Assembly: GCA_019722365.1 (NCBI GenBank)
Contig: JADFUC010000954.1
Coordinates: forward strand, 2,728,001-2,792,000
Length of the DNA stretch: 64,000 bases
Reading direction: 5' to 3'
DNA from: Lithospermum erythrorhizon
Taxonomy: Eukaryota; Streptophyta; Magnoliopsida; Boraginales; Boraginaceae
The first letter of the stretch is position 1. Each line of letters begins with the position of its first letter. The position numbers and the translations under genes are program-made. Below, piece by piece: positions 63,178 to 64,000 of this stretch. Below the pieces are notes generated by a model. That model made no database searches, was not told where the DNA came from, and was given only the letters and a program-made list of their open reading frames with translations.

Positions 63178-64000
63178 TGTCACACCGAAGTTTTCGAGGA
63201 TCCTCGACCGTGACCAAAGCATAACAGATTTAGCCGCACTACCTAAGAAGTCATCCGGGAAAGTTAGTTTCATCTATATATAGGTCTCACGAGGACATCG
63301 ACGTAAGCGCGTAGTACGTGCCATAGCTTATTATTACCTGATCTGTGAGTTAGACATGCCGACTGCTTGAGTACGAGGAGTTGTCGCCGGTCTTGGACCT
63401 AACTAAGCAGGATAAATACGTCGCTGTCATAATCGTCAAGGCCGATCCCGCATCCCTCGATGAGCCTGGGCCGGGAGGCGAAACCAGCTGAAGCATGACT
63501 AGTTAGAGGCTGGGCCAAGCATGAGCATGCGAGTTCGTGATGTTGGTACGATCAAGAGAGTGCATGTGGGCGGTCTATACTCTCTATCACTTGGCTGGGG
63601 GAATTGACGGATCGCCTATGCCTGCACTTACTGGCTCTCGTGGTATAAGATTCCGCTCTCTGGAGCCGGCGAGTAGGGAAAGAGTATTGATCTTGTCCAA
63701 ACCCTCATTAGCCAAGAAGGAGCTGGGCAGCGTCAGCACAGTAAAAAGAGAAGAGACGGAGGTCCGCTAAGACGTGGAAGTGTAAAGCAGCGGACGTCAT
63801 GTGGATATATGTAACGGTCGAGTAACACGCCCAGCCGATGGCATGAGCGCCGGAAAGGTGAACGACCAGTGAAAGTACAGTGAAGCAATGGATCACGCCA
63901 GACTCATTAAGATCGGGTATCCCAAAACAACAACCACAATGGCGAGTTAAGCGAGTGTTCAAGAGCAGAACGAATCGCCATATGCACCCCAGCACGGAGA
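63178..64000 (+). mobile_element. Probable Gypsy-type LTR, cut by the window end
   Basis: A sharp change to GC-rich DNA begins at TGTCACACC, the typical start of many plant Gypsy LTRs (TGTCACACCCC), followed by TTTTCGAGGATCCTCGACCG. It remains GC-rich to the window end with only overlapping short frames. No gag, pol or second LTR lies inside the window. Confidence 0.45.

Noticed and set aside
63537..63995. Open frames near the window end on both strands
   Set aside because: They lie in the GC-rich probable LTR and show no domain.
1..64000. CRISPR arrays, operons, bacterial-type regulatory sites
   Set aside because: No short regularly spaced repeats with unique spacers and no compact gene strings; introns and plant transposons show this is nuclear plant DNA.

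Overview
This window is plant nuclear DNA, most likely from a eudicot. It is AT-rich and poor in genes, with intron-split coding, long AT and AAT microsatellites, tRNA-derived SINEs, Stowaway-type MITEs, hAT and CACTA elements, and Copia LTR retrotransposons. Nothing in it looks bacterial, plastid or mitochondrial. The species cannot be read from the sequence.

Only two genes are recognised with confidence. At 14.36-16.70 kb on + is an AFR/SAP30-related gene (Sin3-HDAC co-repressor subunit; the Arabidopsis relatives are AFR1 and AFR2). At 45.02-47.33 kb on + is a mitochondrial calcium uniporter (MCU) gene with three exons and its own TATA box and AATAAA. Both carry frame problems. MCU lacks one base in exon 2. 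AFR has two frame changes in exon 3, a divergent stretch in exon 5 and extra bases in the last exon. They are therefore either recent pseudogenes or real genes recorded with indel errors. A degraded tRNA-Asp(GTC) lies at 5.2 kb on -.

Layout. 0-0.75 kb: a Copia-type LTR and the start of its internal region, on -. 2.2-2.65 kb: a ~95-bp tandem array. 6.06-7.23 kb: a non-autonomous hAT element with a 7/8 target duplication. 7.9-8.6 kb: a diverged tandem duplication, then an LTR-like block to 9.2 kb. 9.86-10.07 kb: a ~29-bp minisatellite. 14-16.7 kb: the AFR gene. 17.8-22.1 kb: SINEs with target duplications, one nested in a MITE. 23.7 kb: a coding remnant. 24.03-26.65 kb: a short Copia-like element with two LTRs. 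28.2 kb: a SINE and a possible Gypsy LTR/PBS remnant. 31.0-32.4 kb: two unidentified ORFs flanked by a shared ~32-bp repeat. 32.4-38.9 kb: a CACTA district with a non-autonomous element, subterminal repeats and a broken TNP2-like transposase. 41.4, 42.3 and 43.9 kb: small DNA transposons. 44.7-47.4 kb: a MITE and the MCU gene. 52.8-53.6 kb: a tandem duplication. 55.4 kb: a Stowaway MITE. 55.9-56.7 kb: a very long ATT/AAT tract. 58.1-60.65 kb: an internally deleted Copia element with gag. 63.18 kb to the end: a probable Gypsy LTR.

The genes do not form a pathway. I found no convincing undescribed system. The most interesting points are the paired gene disruptions, the ORF block between matching minisatellites, the CACTA family shared by a transposase remnant and a non-autonomous copy, and the nested SINE/MITE insertions with readable target duplications.
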